21,525 bases of DNA from an uncultured Bacteriovorax sp. (GTDB lineage: Bacteria > Bdellovibrionota > Bacteriovoracia > Bacteriovoracales > Bacteriovoracaceae), in assembly GCA_946482295.1 (NCBI GenBank), contig CAMLRB010000035.1, forward strand, positions 1 to 21,525, read 5' to 3'. Position 1 is the first letter of the stretch; each line of letters starts with the position of its first letter. Shown here one piece after another: positions 7,712 to 14,993 of this stretch. Both the position numbers and the translations under genes were made by a program. The notes beneath the pieces were generated by a model. The model did no database searches and was not told where the DNA came from. It saw only the letters and a program-made list of their open reading frames with translations.

Positions 7712-8883
7712 CGTTTGGCCTTCGGAACGAGATAATAGAGCTGTCCCAATCTTTTCATAACTCCAGCTTTTTGAGCAGCTTCAGGAGTTGATCCGAAATA
7801 GAGATCAACTCGCCCTGGTCCTCTGATCGCTCCTCCGGTGTCCTGATCAAACACTAATCGTGGTTGATTCAACCATGCAATGGGAACAGTGCTCGAAGTT
7901 GATTCAAAAACAGGTTCTTCAATTTTGAGAAAGGCCAGCGCTCCTTTTGGCATGAGATCTTTATCTGTAGCGATTGTTCGTCCTGCACTGACTTCCATTC
8001 CGGCGTATGTGAGGGCCTCGGAACTTAGGGGGCGGAAAAAAACATAACTTGGATTTAGATTCAAAACTTTTTGCTTTTCAAGTGCCGTGAGTGTTTCAAG
8101 ATAGGTGCGAATTCTTTGCATGCTCATTTCAGGAAGAGGGATAACATGCGTGAGATGTTTTCCAAGAGCGACGTATGGATGGCCGTTTTGTTCAGCATAG
8201 CCAATACGCATACTGGTGCCATCACTAAAGTCAATTACGCCGGAACCTTGAATTTGAATAAAAAAAGCATCAATGGGATCAAGATAAGCAAGTTCTAAAT
8301 TCTGCCCTTGAAGTTTGAGATCAGAATCAATCTCCGAGCGAACATAATAAGGAATCACGGTTGAACCTTTTAAGCGTCCACGGATAGATTGAAGTTCCAA
8401 GGGAGTTGAGAATTTATAGGCAAATGATTTTAAGTTAACAGTTACTAAATCATTTGGGCGCGCATAGACGGCCTGAGAATGTTTTTCATTCGGGCTGCGC
8501 GAACCACTTACGTGAGGTTCATAATAGCCAGTGGAGAGAATTTCTCCCCACTCATCTTTTCCATACACTTCATGAAAATCAAAATTGTCTTGAATGTATT
8601 GAACGTAATCAACTTCGTGTTTAAAAATTTCTTCTAGGGCCGCAATATATCGAGCTTTGGGGATTTGTAATTCACCAAAAATCATCTGCTCTTTAACCAG
8701 AGCTGATTTTTTCATGACATCAATGTGTGTTCTCAATGTAGTAAAAAAACTTTCACGAGAAAAACTATCGGTGATCTCTGGGACATCTTGCACCGGCCGC
8801 ATAGCTTCAGCAGGTTTTTTAATGACGGACCTCGTACAAGAGGAAATTAATCCAATGAAACAGATAAAAACAATTAATTTCAT
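7708..8883 (-). CDS. mltA: Membrane-bound lytic murein transglycosylase A
   Basis: A 391-residue lipoprotein (lipobox LISSC near residue 16 from the chosen start) carrying the MltA and 3D double-psi-barrel domains. It cleaves the MurNAc-GlcNAc bond in peptidoglycan, forming 1,6-anhydro ends, on the inner face of the outer membrane. The C-terminal 3D domain shows SAGRTIATD and the hallmark QDTGGAIRGPGRVDLYFG, with Asp348 and Asp360 (one of them the catalytic acid in E. coli MltA). TGYYEPHVSGS marks the MltA domain. I chose ATG 8883 because it begins right at the hydrophobic signal; ATG 8901 or TTG 8907 would add 6 to 8 polar residues. No strong ribosome site is seen for any of them. It leads the minus-strand run to DUF309 and trmA. 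Confidence 0.93.
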   Translation of the reverse strand: MKLIVFICFIGLISSCTRSVIKKPAEAMRPVQDVPEITDSFSRESFFTTLRTHIDVMKKSALVKEQMIFGELQIPKARYIAALEEIFKHEVDYVQYIQDNFDFHEVYGKDEWGEILSTGYYEPHVSGSRSPNEKHSQAVYARPNDLVTVNLKSFAYKFSTPLELQSIRGRLKGSTVIPYYVRSEIDSDLKLQGQNLELAYLDPIDAFFIQIQGSGVIDFSDGTSMRIGYAEQNGHPYVALGKHLTHVIPLPEMSMQRIRTYLETLTALEKQKVLNLNPSYVFFRPLSSEALTYAGMEVSAGRTIATDKDLMPKGALAFLKIEEPVFESTSSTVPIAWLNQPRLVFDQDTGGAIRGPGRVDLYFGSTPEAAQKAGVMKRLGQLYYLVPKAKR

Positions 8884-8947
8884 AGTCAGATGTTCGTGCA
8901 TCAGCAAAGCGTTGGCAAAAAAAAATTAATAAGTGAACCAAATTAAA

Positions 8948-8976
8948 TTGACGATGTTTGTTACAAATATTTTAAT
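8948..8976 (+). promoter_or_regulatory. Sigma70-type promoter of the KaiC-like gene
   Basis: TTGACG (8948-8953) and TTTAAT (8971-8976) are each five of six matches to consensus, with an ideal 17-bp spacer. Transcription would begin near 8983, which rules out the in-frame starts at 8933 and 8954 and supports ATG 9008. Confidence 0.6.
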
Positions 8977-9007
8977 AGAGATCGGACAATTCGACAGTGA
9001 GTGTGAA

Positions 9008-10531
9008 ATGGCAAAAACAATTCGTCGTGTGGCCACAGGCGTACCACGTCTCGACTTCCTCCTCATGGGAGGATTATTTGAAGGCGGAATATATATAGTT
9101 CAAGGTCAACCAGGAATGGGAAAAACAATCCTGGCCAATCAATGCTGCTTTTTCCGAGCGGCTAACAATGAAAACAGTATCTATGTTTCTCTGTTAGCAG
9201 AATCAACCGGTCGTATGGTCAGCTATTTATCAAGTCTTGAATTTGTTGATCAAGACCAAATTGGAAACCGCGTTCACTATGTGAACGGTTATCAACACCT
9301 CAAAGAGCAAGGCCTAAATAACTTTAAAACATTTTTATGGGATTTGATTAAAACTCATAAAGGTCAACTCCTCATTATCGATGGGCTTGATATCCTAAAA
9401 TCAGTAGCTGCAAATGAAAATGATTTCAGAGAATTCATGCACTCATTACAAGTCCATGCTTCCCTAACAAAATGTACAATGCTTTTATTGATGCCAACAG
9501 GGACCAATTCTGATCAAGTCAATTTGGAACATGCGATTTCCGATGGAGTTATTGATATTCGAGAGTGGAGAATAAGTGCGCGCTCTGTCCGCGAAATCCA
9601 AATTTTGAAATTCCGTGGTTCAAATTATTTAAAAGGTGGCCACGAAATCGAAATAACTCAGAAAGGTTTTAATATTCACCCGCGGACCGAAGTTCAATTC
9701 CATAAACCAAATGTGGGAAGTTACGCAGAAGTTCGGACACGCATGGCCTTTGGAATTAGAGAATTTGATAAAATGTCACACGGTGGGCTTTTTTCTGGTT
9801 CATTAACAACACTTTTTGGAACTCCTGGTACAGGGAAGACGACATTAGGACTTTCCTTTTTAGTGGAAGGAGCTAAGCGTGGTGAACATGGAATTTATTT
9901 TGGGTTTTATGAAACACCTCCGCGTTTATTAGAAAAAGCAGATAATCTTGGCCTCGATTTAAGAAAATATGTCGAAGAAGGCCTGATCGAAATCCAATGG
10001 CAAGCAGCTGTTGAAAACATATCAGATGGACTTGCTGAAAGATTGCTTGAACGTATAAGAGAAAAAAAACGTGAGAAAATTCGTGTTTTCATCGACGGGA
10101 TGTCTGGCTTTAGAAGAGCAATGTCATATCCAGAAAGATTTGGCTCATTCCTTGCGGCCTTCAGTAATGAACTTCGAAATCTTGGGGCCACGACTCTTTT
10201 CTCAGAAGAATCAGAATTTTTTAGCTCAGAACCAGAATTACCAAATCGTGAATTAGGATCTGTTGTTGATAACGTTCTCTTTCTTCGTTATGTCGAAATA
10301 GAATCGACGATGCAACGTTTGATTTCAATTTTAAAGATGCGCGAGAGTGCTTACGATCCCGATATTCGTCGCTTTCAAATCACTTCCAAAGGTATTGTTA
10401 TTCTTGATCAATTCAAAAGCAGCGAAAATGTACTCACTGGTCACCCTCGAAAAGTTGTAAGAAAAAAAATTACGCCCACAAAAAAGAAAACACTTAAAAA
10501 AGTGGCCGTTTCGAGAAGTAGGTCACGATGA
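9008..10531 (+). CDS. KaiC-like tandem RecA-fold ATPase with basic C-terminal tail
   Basis: A 507-residue protein with two KaiC domains. Domain 1 has Walker A GQPGMGKT (33-40) and Walker B LLIIDGLD (Asp125); domain 2 has GTPGTGKT (271-278) and VFIDGMSG (Asp363). In each domain the paired catalytic Glu of cyanobacterial KaiC is reduced to one (AES in the first, YETP in the second). Only KaiC-like, not clock KaiC: no KaiA or KaiB gene is nearby. The last 30 residues are strongly basic (RKVVRKKITPTKKKTLKK and a serine/arginine end), suggesting binding to an acidic partner or nucleic acid. Its TGA overlaps the next ATG (ATGA), coupling it to a CheY-like receiver, so a two-component signalling role is the best inference. 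The ribosome site before 9008 is weak. Confidence 0.87.
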   Translation: MAKTIRRVATGVPRLDFLLMGGLFEGGIYIVQGQPGMGKTILANQCCFFRAANNENSIYVSLLAESTGRMVSYLSSLEFVDQDQIGNRVHYVNGYQHLKEQGLNNFKTFLWDLIKTHKGQLLIIDGLDILKSVAANENDFREFMHSLQVHASLTKCTMLLLMPTGTNSDQVNLEHAISDGVIDIREWRISARSVREIQILKFRGSNYLKGGHEIEITQKGFNIHPRTEVQFHKPNVGSYAEVRTRMAFGIREFDKMSHGGLFSGSLTTLFGTPGTGKTTLGLSFLVEGAKRGEHGIYFGFYETPPRLLEKADNLGLDLRKYVEEGLIEIQWQAAVENISDGLAERLLERIREKKREKIRVFIDGMSGFRRAMSYPERFGSFLAAFSNELRNLGATTLFSEESEFFSSEPELPNRELGSVVDNVLFLRYVEIESTMQRLISILKMRESAYDPDIRRFQITSKGIVILDQFKSSENVLTGHPRKVVRKKITPTKKKTLKKVAVSRSRSR

Positions 10532-10878
10532 AAAATATTCTTATCATCGATGATGAATTGGATATGGCCGAATCGATGGCGACTCTTCTTGAGTCAGAAG
10601 GCTATGAAGCAAAAACGGCTTCTTCTGCAAAAATTGGCTTGGAAATTTTACAGCAGACAATTCCAGATCTCGTTATACTTGATGTAATGATGCCAGTTAC
10701 AAAAGGGACTGAACTCGCTCGGATCATAAGAGATGATCAAAAGCTCGCTAAGATTCCCATTCTCTTAACGAGTGCTTCACGAGAACCTCAAAAATCAAAC
10801 TCCGATGATTGGAATCACTTTCTGCGCAAGCCCTTTGATATTGATGAACTCTTAAGTGACGTGCGAAAGTTGATCTAG
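10528..10878 (+). CDS. Single-domain response regulator (CheY-like receiver)
   Basis: A 116-residue stand-alone receiver domain with the acidic pair Asp8/Asp9, phospho-acceptor Asp52 (VILDVMMP), Thr81 of the LLTSAS switch and Lys101 (RKPF). It has no output domain, so it must act through a partner; the coupled KaiC-like ATPase just upstream (ATGA overlap) is the obvious one. The sensor kinase is not in this window. The last 27 bp overlap the tail of the convergent second receiver gene. Confidence 0.93.
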   Translation: MKNILIIDDELDMAESMATLLESEGYEAKTASSAKIGLEILQQTIPDLVILDVMMPVTKGTELARIIRDDQKLAKIPILLTSASREPQKSNSDDWNHFLRKPFDIDELLSDVRKLI

Positions 10879-11247
10879 ATTTTCACCTCCAATTACTTTC
10901 TTTAAGGTGTCCATCATGACATCTAAATCAATTGGTTTTTTAAAGTATGCGATGGCCTGTGTTTGATTCTGTTTTTGTTTAACGTGTCCATCTGCTGACA
11001 TAACAACAACTGGAATGTGGGAAAAGGGTGTATGACTTTTATTCTCACAAAATTCGAAACCATCCATCACAGGCATCATAAGATCAAGAAGGATAACGTT
11101 TGGAAGAGTCTTCGCTTGCGAGAGATACTCCAGGGCCACTTGACCGTTCTCACGGGACTCAACTTGATAACCTTCTAATTCTAAAATTTCCGTCATTGTT
11201 TCACGTATAGCTTCATCATCTTCAACTACTAAAATGGAATTATCCAT
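10852..11247 (-). CDS. Second single-domain response regulator, convergent
   Basis: A 131-residue receiver: VVEDDE (Asp10/Asp11), Asp55 in VILLDLMMP, Ser84 in VVVMSADG, and Lys104 in FKKP. All phosphotransfer residues are intact. It lacks an output domain but has a short tail after about residue 118. AAGGAGC sits upstream of the ATG. It is not a close copy of the receiver at 10528 (different helix 4 and loop sequences), so the two are probably not recent duplicates. They are transcribed towards each other and overlap by 27 bp at the 3' ends, making antisense interaction possible. Confidence 0.92.
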   Translation of the reverse strand: MDNSILVVEDDEAIRETMTEILELEGYQVESRENGQVALEYLSQAKTLPNVILLDLMMPVMDGFEFCENKSHTPFSHIPVVVMSADGHVKQKQNQTQAIAYFKKPIDLDVMMDTLKKVIGGENLDQLSHVT

Positions 11248-11457
11248 AAAAGCTCCTTCCTAAAAGACTCACATATAGGCCCTCTAAAATGCTCTCTTGG
11301 ACTAACCACAGAGTCATGTCTTTTGGTGTTAAAGATTTAGACACTCCCCTCTTGTTGTAGACGCTCGGGACGTCCATGCTAGTGATTCCTCGACATTTTT
11401 TGTGGCCCAAGCGTTGCAAAATGAAAACTCATTTAAACACTTTATTGCGAGGGATGT

Positions 11458-12609
11458 ATGAAACGGTCTAAGGCCTTTTTTGCAACAATTTTGTTAAGTA
11501 CTCTATTGGTGTCATGTTCAAATGACTTAAAAAGTAAAAAGATTCCACCCTCGCAAGCACAAGCTTCTCAACTTATTAAAGCAGGTAAATTAGATGAAGC
11601 GTCGGCCATGCTGTCTTCATTAGCTGAAGAATCTTTAAAAGATGCAAAAAATATCCTGAAGGCGGATGTCGAATTTACAACGGCACTGGAACTCAATGAA
11701 AAAGATCCTCGTGCGAATTTTTACAGCGCCTTCACGAGCTTAACAGCAGTTGCTCAAGGTTTTTCAGTAAGATTTGATAATTTTCTCGATGAAAAACAAA
11801 AAATTGAATTAAAAAAAGCAGAACAAAAAATTATTGAAACTGGTGCTTCTGACCTCATCGCGTTTGCTACAAAAATGCACCCAAAAATGCATGAAGTCTC
11901 TACGATGAAAGATGCAAGAAAGTTTTTGCGTGTAGAACTTATTGAAGCTCTAAAAGAGTCTCATAAAAAATTAGAGAACGTAGGTTCAGGTATTACCTTA
12001 AATATCAGTGAAAAACCAATCACTCTCGATGAACATGATTTGAAACTCATCAAAGCAACTTTCCGCGCCTACGAAACAACTTTAAGAATGGCCCTTCTCT
12101 TCAATCTAGACGATCTAGATGCAGCCTTCAAAGAAGCTGAAAACAAAAATGTAGTCACTGACAAACAAACGATAGAGCTTATTAAACGATATCCCGATCT
12201 ATTTAAACTCTCATCAAATGAAGATTTAAGATCAGCACTCAATGGACTTGAAGATATTCTCAATAGCTACATTGAGTTCTCAACGGCCCGTGATTCGCTT
12301 TGTACAGCAGAACGTGCACAAAACATTCTTGGTATGATTTGTATTGATGATGAGACAGCGGAAGTAATGAAACAGTATAACCTGCTCCTTGCCGGCCCAA
12401 CGTCACTTTCTATCGGTTCTGATGAAAATGGAAATGCAGTTGAAATTCTTGTTAACCTTCGTGCTTGGGAAAATTCGAATTTTCAAGGTCTGCAGAGCTT
12501 GTTGCCAGTTTCTTTCAATGCTCAAGGAAAGGTAAACGATGTTGCGGACAAAACTTTTAAAGGTTTAATTCCTAATGGCGACTTGATAGAAAAACTGAAG
12601 AACAAATAA
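11458..12609 (+). CDS. Helical outer-membrane lipoprotein, TPR-like, function unknown
   Basis: A 383-residue lipoprotein: basic start, hydrophobic stretch and lipobox LVSC giving lipidated Cys20. The mature part is mostly helical and charged. Residues 37-90 (ASQLIKAGKLDEASAMLSSL and ALELNEKDPRANFYSAFTSL) look like TPR or Sel1-type repeats, and there is a long helix near 115-135. The C-terminal 100 residues contain two cysteines (CTAER and ICIDDE) able to form a disulfide and end in a beta-rich segment. No enzymatic motif is seen. GAGGGA precedes the ATG at a reasonable distance. The next gene begins on the last base of its TAA stop (TAATG), so the two are co-translated. Confidence 0.85.
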   Translation: MKRSKAFFATILLSTLLVSCSNDLKSKKIPPSQAQASQLIKAGKLDEASAMLSSLAEESLKDAKNILKADVEFTTALELNEKDPRANFYSAFTSLTAVAQGFSVRFDNFLDEKQKIELKKAEQKIIETGASDLIAFATKMHPKMHEVSTMKDARKFLRVELIEALKESHKKLENVGSGITLNISEKPITLDEHDLKLIKATFRAYETTLRMALLFNLDDLDAAFKEAENKNVVTDKQTIELIKRYPDLFKLSSNEDLRSALNGLEDILNSYIEFSTARDSLCTAERAQNILGMICIDDETAEVMKQYNLLLAGPTSLSIGSDENGNAVEILVNLRAWENSNFQGLQSLLPVSFNAQGKVNDVADKTFKGLIPNGDLIEKLKNK

Positions 12610-12989
12610 TGAAAACTTTTTTACTCCTCTCATTTTTAATGACAACACAAACTTGGGCAAGCGATTGCCCAAGTTCTATTAAAGGTGCGAGTATCACTCT
12701 TTCAATTGATAACGAAACTCACATCGCCATCAATTCAACATTAATGTGTGGATCTAAATCGTACATGCCTCAAAAATTCGTTGATGCTGATATTGAACTG
12801 TGGAGGAAGGGAGAAAAAGTCGGAACATTTTATGCCCGTCGAGTGACTTATAGCCCTCAGTCTCAACTCATCATGCTTAATCAAACAATTGTCAGAGAAT
12901 CACAATCAACTTTAGCTGACTCCAATCTAATGATTATTGATTTGAAGAAGAACCGCCTGACAACGCCCTCTAAAACGATAATGTTTTAA
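12609..12989 (+). CDS. Small exported beta-rich protein, possibly OstA/LptA-like
   Basis: A 126-residue protein with a clear signal peptide (MKTFLLLSFLMTTQTWA, cleavage before SDC) and two cysteines in the mature form (Cys20 and Cys47) that could pair. The remainder is predicted beta-strand with the rhythm of OstA/LptA jelly-roll proteins: terms such as GTFYARRVTYSPQSQLIML, then VRESQSTLADSNLMIIDL. The similarity is faint and I would not call it LptA; LPS transport or envelope assembly is only an inference. It is translationally coupled (TAATG) to the preceding lipoprotein. Its end overlaps the cytochrome b561 gene by 4 bp. Confidence 0.75.
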   Translation: MKTFLLLSFLMTTQTWASDCPSSIKGASITLSIDNETHIAINSTLMCGSKSYMPQKFVDADIELWRKGEKVGTFYARRVTYSPQSQLIMLNQTIVRESQSTLADSNLMIIDLKKNRLTTPSKTIMF

Positions 12990-13498
12990 TCTCGTTTTCC
13001 GCTAATCATCCCCATCCACGTTTTACGCTTATACATCCAGGCATCCATAAAAATTCCGCAAAGGTGAATGAGTGAGAGTCCAATGATAACATTTGAAAAG
13101 AGTTCATGAAGGGATTCAAGAGTTTCATCGCCCCAGAAAGCATCCAGACCCATCATATAACCTGTGACCGCAAGGGCGATGAGAAGGGCCCACATGAGGA
13201 TGTAAACAAGGGATGCGGGCGGATTATGACCTTCGAAGGACACTGGCCGGCGATTAAGATACCCTTTAATAAAGGATTGAAAAGAATTGAGGCCCAAGGG
13301 AAAGGTGCGGAAGTGAACAGCTCCCTTTCCCCAAAAACCAAAAAACATACGAACTAAAACAAAAGCAGCAGCAGCATACCCCATCCATTCGTGGTACTCG
13401 TCTTCCACGAAAAAAGCATCCAATACGATAATGAGCGCTATGGCCCAATGGAGAATACGGATACTCAGTGGCCAGAGAGTATCGGCCTTTGCTTTCAT
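12986..13498 (-). CDS. Cytochrome b561 family membrane protein
   Basis: A 170-residue inner-membrane protein with four predicted transmembrane helices and candidate heme ligands His17 (ILHWAI), His36, His131 (ESLHELFSN) and His145 (LIHLCG), plus the family motif GHNPP at 90-94. It belongs to the bacterial b561/Ni-Fe hydrogenase cytochrome b group, moving electrons between quinol and periplasmic partners. Its ATG overlaps the stop of the upstream PepSY gene by one base (TAATG), and pairing of b561 with a small PepSY protein is common, supporting a joint function in periplasmic electron transfer. The physiological electron partner is unknown. Confidence 0.9.
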   Translation of the reverse strand: MKAKADTLWPLSIRILHWAIALIIVLDAFFVEDEYHEWMGYAAAAFVLVRMFFGFWGKGAVHFRTFPLGLNSFQSFIKGYLNRRPVSFEGHNPPASLVYILMWALLIALAVTGYMMGLDAFWGDETLESLHELFSNVIIGLSLIHLCGIFMDAWMYKRKTWMGMISGKRD

Positions 13499-13776
13499 TA
13501 TTTAATTTCTTCTTTTACTTTTGATCCGTTGATGGGATTGAAGTAGATCTCAACTTTTTTTCCTTCTTTGTTCCAACCATAAATTTCGTAGCAATTTCCT
13601 TTCGTCACTTTGAAAACTTTAATTTTGTAACCTTCTTTTACGAGATTTTCTTGGAAGGTTTTTTCGTTTTGCCACTCTGGTTTTGTTTCTGGCTTTACAC
13701 ATTCAGGGCCAGCGACTGCAGCACCTGCAAATAGAAGAGATGTGAGAAGAGAGGTAAAGATAATCATTTTTTTCAT
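13498..13776 (-). CDS. Secreted PepSY-domain protein
   Basis: A 92-residue periplasmic protein with a Sec signal peptide (MKKMIIFTSL start, cleavage after AVA near residue 22) and a PepSY-like single domain: ENLVKEGYKIKVFKVTKGNCYEIYG then KKVEIYFNP. Two cysteines (PEC at 26 and NCY near 62) may form a disulfide. I chose ATG 13776, which starts at the signal peptide and has AAGGA just upstream; the longer frame from 13854 adds 26 residues without a ribosome site. It is the first gene of a pair with cytochrome b561. Confidence 0.85.
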   Translation of the reverse strand: MKKMIIFTSLLTSLLFAGAAVAGPECVKPETKPEWQNEKTFQENLVKEGYKIKVFKVTKGNCYEIYGWNKEGKKVEIYFNPINGSKVKEEIK

Positions 13777-13807
13777 TGGGAAATCCTTAAGTAATGTTGA
13801 GAAGAAA

Positions 13808-13836
13808 ATACTAGATGATTTTAAGAACTTTATGAA
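13808..13836 (-). promoter_or_regulatory. Candidate promoter of the PepSY/cytochrome b561 pair
   Basis: On the minus strand TTCATA (13836-13831) and TAGTAT (13813-13808) are 17 bp apart, each four of six to consensus, about 32 bp before the PepSY start codon. This would exclude the longer PepSY start at 13854. Confidence 0.4.
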
Positions 13837-13898
13837 GGGAAAGAAATCTATCATTTCACATGAGAGATTTGACGTTTAAAATACTGATTTATCTCAAT

Positions 13899-13923
13899 AA
13901 AAAAGCCACTCGTAAGAGTGGCT
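13899..13923 (-). terminator. Strong intrinsic terminator on the minus strand
   Basis: Stem AGCCACTC (13904-13911) with GAGTGGCT (13916-13923), 8 bp perfect, loop of 4, followed on the minus strand by six uridines (13904-13899). On the plus strand the T-run is TTCTT and poorer. No protein gene ends upstream on the minus strand, so it most likely closes the candidate RNA described at 13899-14107. Confidence 0.75.
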
Positions 13924-14107
13924 TCTTATTGATTAAGGTACAGTCGAATTTTTCGTTAATAATTTTGAACGGATGTTATCTATCCATTCTGTAGTGATCC
14001 TTACCAGCGTTCAGCCTAGTAACACACTTTATTCTTAACTATCTTTCGCTTGCGACAAGATTCTTCAATCTCTCTTCTTGTCTTTACTCCTTGAGGAAAT
14101 AAGAAGC
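13899..14107 (-). ncRNA. Candidate structured non-coding RNA of about 210 nt
   Basis: No open frame of useful size is present. GCTTCTTATT (13921-13930) and its perfect 10-bp complement (14098-14107) could close a structure spanning 187 nt. Inside are a 7-bp hairpin GACAAGA/TCTTGTC (14054-14082), a 7-bp stem at 14001-14022 and a GGAT/ATCC hairpin (13971-13985), followed by the terminator. In the 14001-14022 stem one pair is C-A on the plus strand but G-U on the minus strand, which favours the minus strand as the RNA. It was compared mentally with 6S, RNase P, tmRNA and SRP RNAs and matches none. The 5' end is not placed; a TTGTGA...AATAAT pair with a short 15-bp spacer near 14200-14230 could be a distal promoter. 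Confidence 0.4.
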
Positions 14108-14390
14108 ATGGTTGGTGCCAAGGCCTCTACGATCACAACTTATTGGAGGTGAGTTGATGATCAACTTTAAATGAGGCAAGACTGTTCTCGATTGAGCACA
14201 TCAATTATTCACTCTATGTGTTTTTCACAACTTCATGCTCGTTGCAAAGCTCCATAAACGCTTATTACAATCTTATGAAAAAATTTAGATTGATGAAGCA
14301 CACTCTGCTTCATCTCCATATATTAACGGTTTGAATCTTTTTCACACGATTACATTTTGTGAATTTGAAAATTTCTTTTTGTGAACAAAG
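14108..14390. other. Gene-free stretch with two dyads
   Basis: No protein gene is visible. It contains the perfect 15-bp dyad AGTTGATGATCAACT at 14152-14166 and a 9-bp stem, 5-base loop hairpin GATGAAGCA/TGCTTCATC at 14292-14314 with no adjacent T-run. The last 60 bp before the promoter at 14391 are AT-rich, like an UP element. A Shine-Dalgarno-like GGAGGTGA occurs before ATG 14157 but opens only five codons. Confidence 0.5.
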
Positions 14391-14419
14391 TTGACGACAA
14401 AAAAAGACCAGCATAAAAG
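14391..14419 (+). promoter_or_regulatory. Sigma70-type promoter of the six-cysteine secreted protein
   Basis: TTGACG (14391-14396) is 17 bp from TAAAAG (14414-14419), preceded by an AT-rich tract. It is the only good promoter for the gene at 14484 and gives a 5' leader of roughly 60 nt, in which GCAAG/CTTGC (near 14443-14460) can form a small hairpin. The promoter lies inside the longer frame that starts at TTG 14391, so that start is false. Confidence 0.6.
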
Positions 14420-14483
14420 TTTGATCAAGAAACTTAACAACGGCAAGCACACACACTTGCTTACAAATTTCACAGGAGTATTT

Positions 14484-14933
14484 ATGAAATCATTAATCGC
14501 TGCAGCTTCTCTTATCCTATCAGCATCAGCTTTCGCTGGTGGTGTTAAGGCCGCTCATGACTACCACCAAGTTCTTGGTGAAATTAAACTTAAGAACGCT
14601 TGTGTTACTGAATCAGAAGTACGCACAATCAACCCACAAACAGTATGTACAGAACTTACGCCAGTAGTAGTTGGTGACAACGCTGAAGGTGGAATTTATA
14701 CAGACTGGAGATGTACTTCTTGGGAAACTAAAGATCTTTCTGCTTCAAGAGCTTTCGAAAGAAAGGTTTGTCTTCGTCACGCTCCAATCAACGAAGCTTC
14801 ACACGGTGAGTGTTTAGAATACGGTACTAAATCTGATTTCCTTCCAGATACAATCAAGATTTACAAAGTATACACTAACGGAGAAGTTTCAAGAGAAGTT
14901 CGTGGAACTCACACTTTCCCAGCTTGTAACTAA
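14484..14933 (+). CDS. Secreted six-cysteine protein, function unknown, probably highly expressed
   Basis: A 149-residue exported protein with signal peptide MKSLIAAASLILSASAFA (cleavage before GG). The mature part has six cysteines (40, 55, 77, 96, 110, 148), enough for three disulfides, and is predicted beta-rich. CAGGAGTATTT directly before ATG 14484 fixes the start. Codon choice is narrower than in neighbours (favouring GCT, CTT, ACT and AAC), which together with an isolated strong promoter and a strong terminator at 14953 suggests high expression. No family is recognised. It is not in an operon: terminator at 14953 and the next gene starts 60 bp on. Confidence 0.88.
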   Translation: MKSLIAAASLILSASAFAGGVKAAHDYHQVLGEIKLKNACVTESEVRTINPQTVCTELTPVVVGDNAEGGIYTDWRCTSWETKDLSASRAFERKVCLRHAPINEASHGECLEYGTKSDFLPDTIKIYKVYTNGEVSREVRGTHTFPACN

Positions 14934-14952
14934 TTAGTTTCAACAAAAATCG

Positions 14953-14978
14953 GCCGAGGGTAACTCCCTCGGCTTTTT
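14953..14978 (+). terminator. Strong intrinsic terminator after the secreted protein
   Basis: GCCGAGGG (14953-14960), loop TAACT, CCCTCGGC (14966-14973), then TTTTT. Eight GC-rich pairs, a textbook intrinsic terminator. Only 15 bp separate its T-run from the next start codon at 14994. Confidence 0.93.
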
Positions 14979-14993
14979 ACGTATAAGGCCTTT

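Noticed and set aside
8933..9007. Longer N-terminus of the KaiC-like protein from GTG 8933 or ATG 8954
   Set aside because: The promoter at 8948-8976 would place transcription start after both, and the KaiC domain begins only at residue 26 of the long version.
13899..14107. Identification of the minus-strand RNA as 6S, RNase P, tmRNA or SRP RNA
   Set aside because: The expected conserved segments (RNase P core boxes, tmRNA ends, SRP loop, a 6S rod with central bubble) could not be found, so no name was given.
14157..14174. GGAGGTGA followed by ATG, resembling a leader peptide start
   Set aside because: It opens only five codons (MINFK), has no adjacent regulated gene, and the ATG is part of a dyad.
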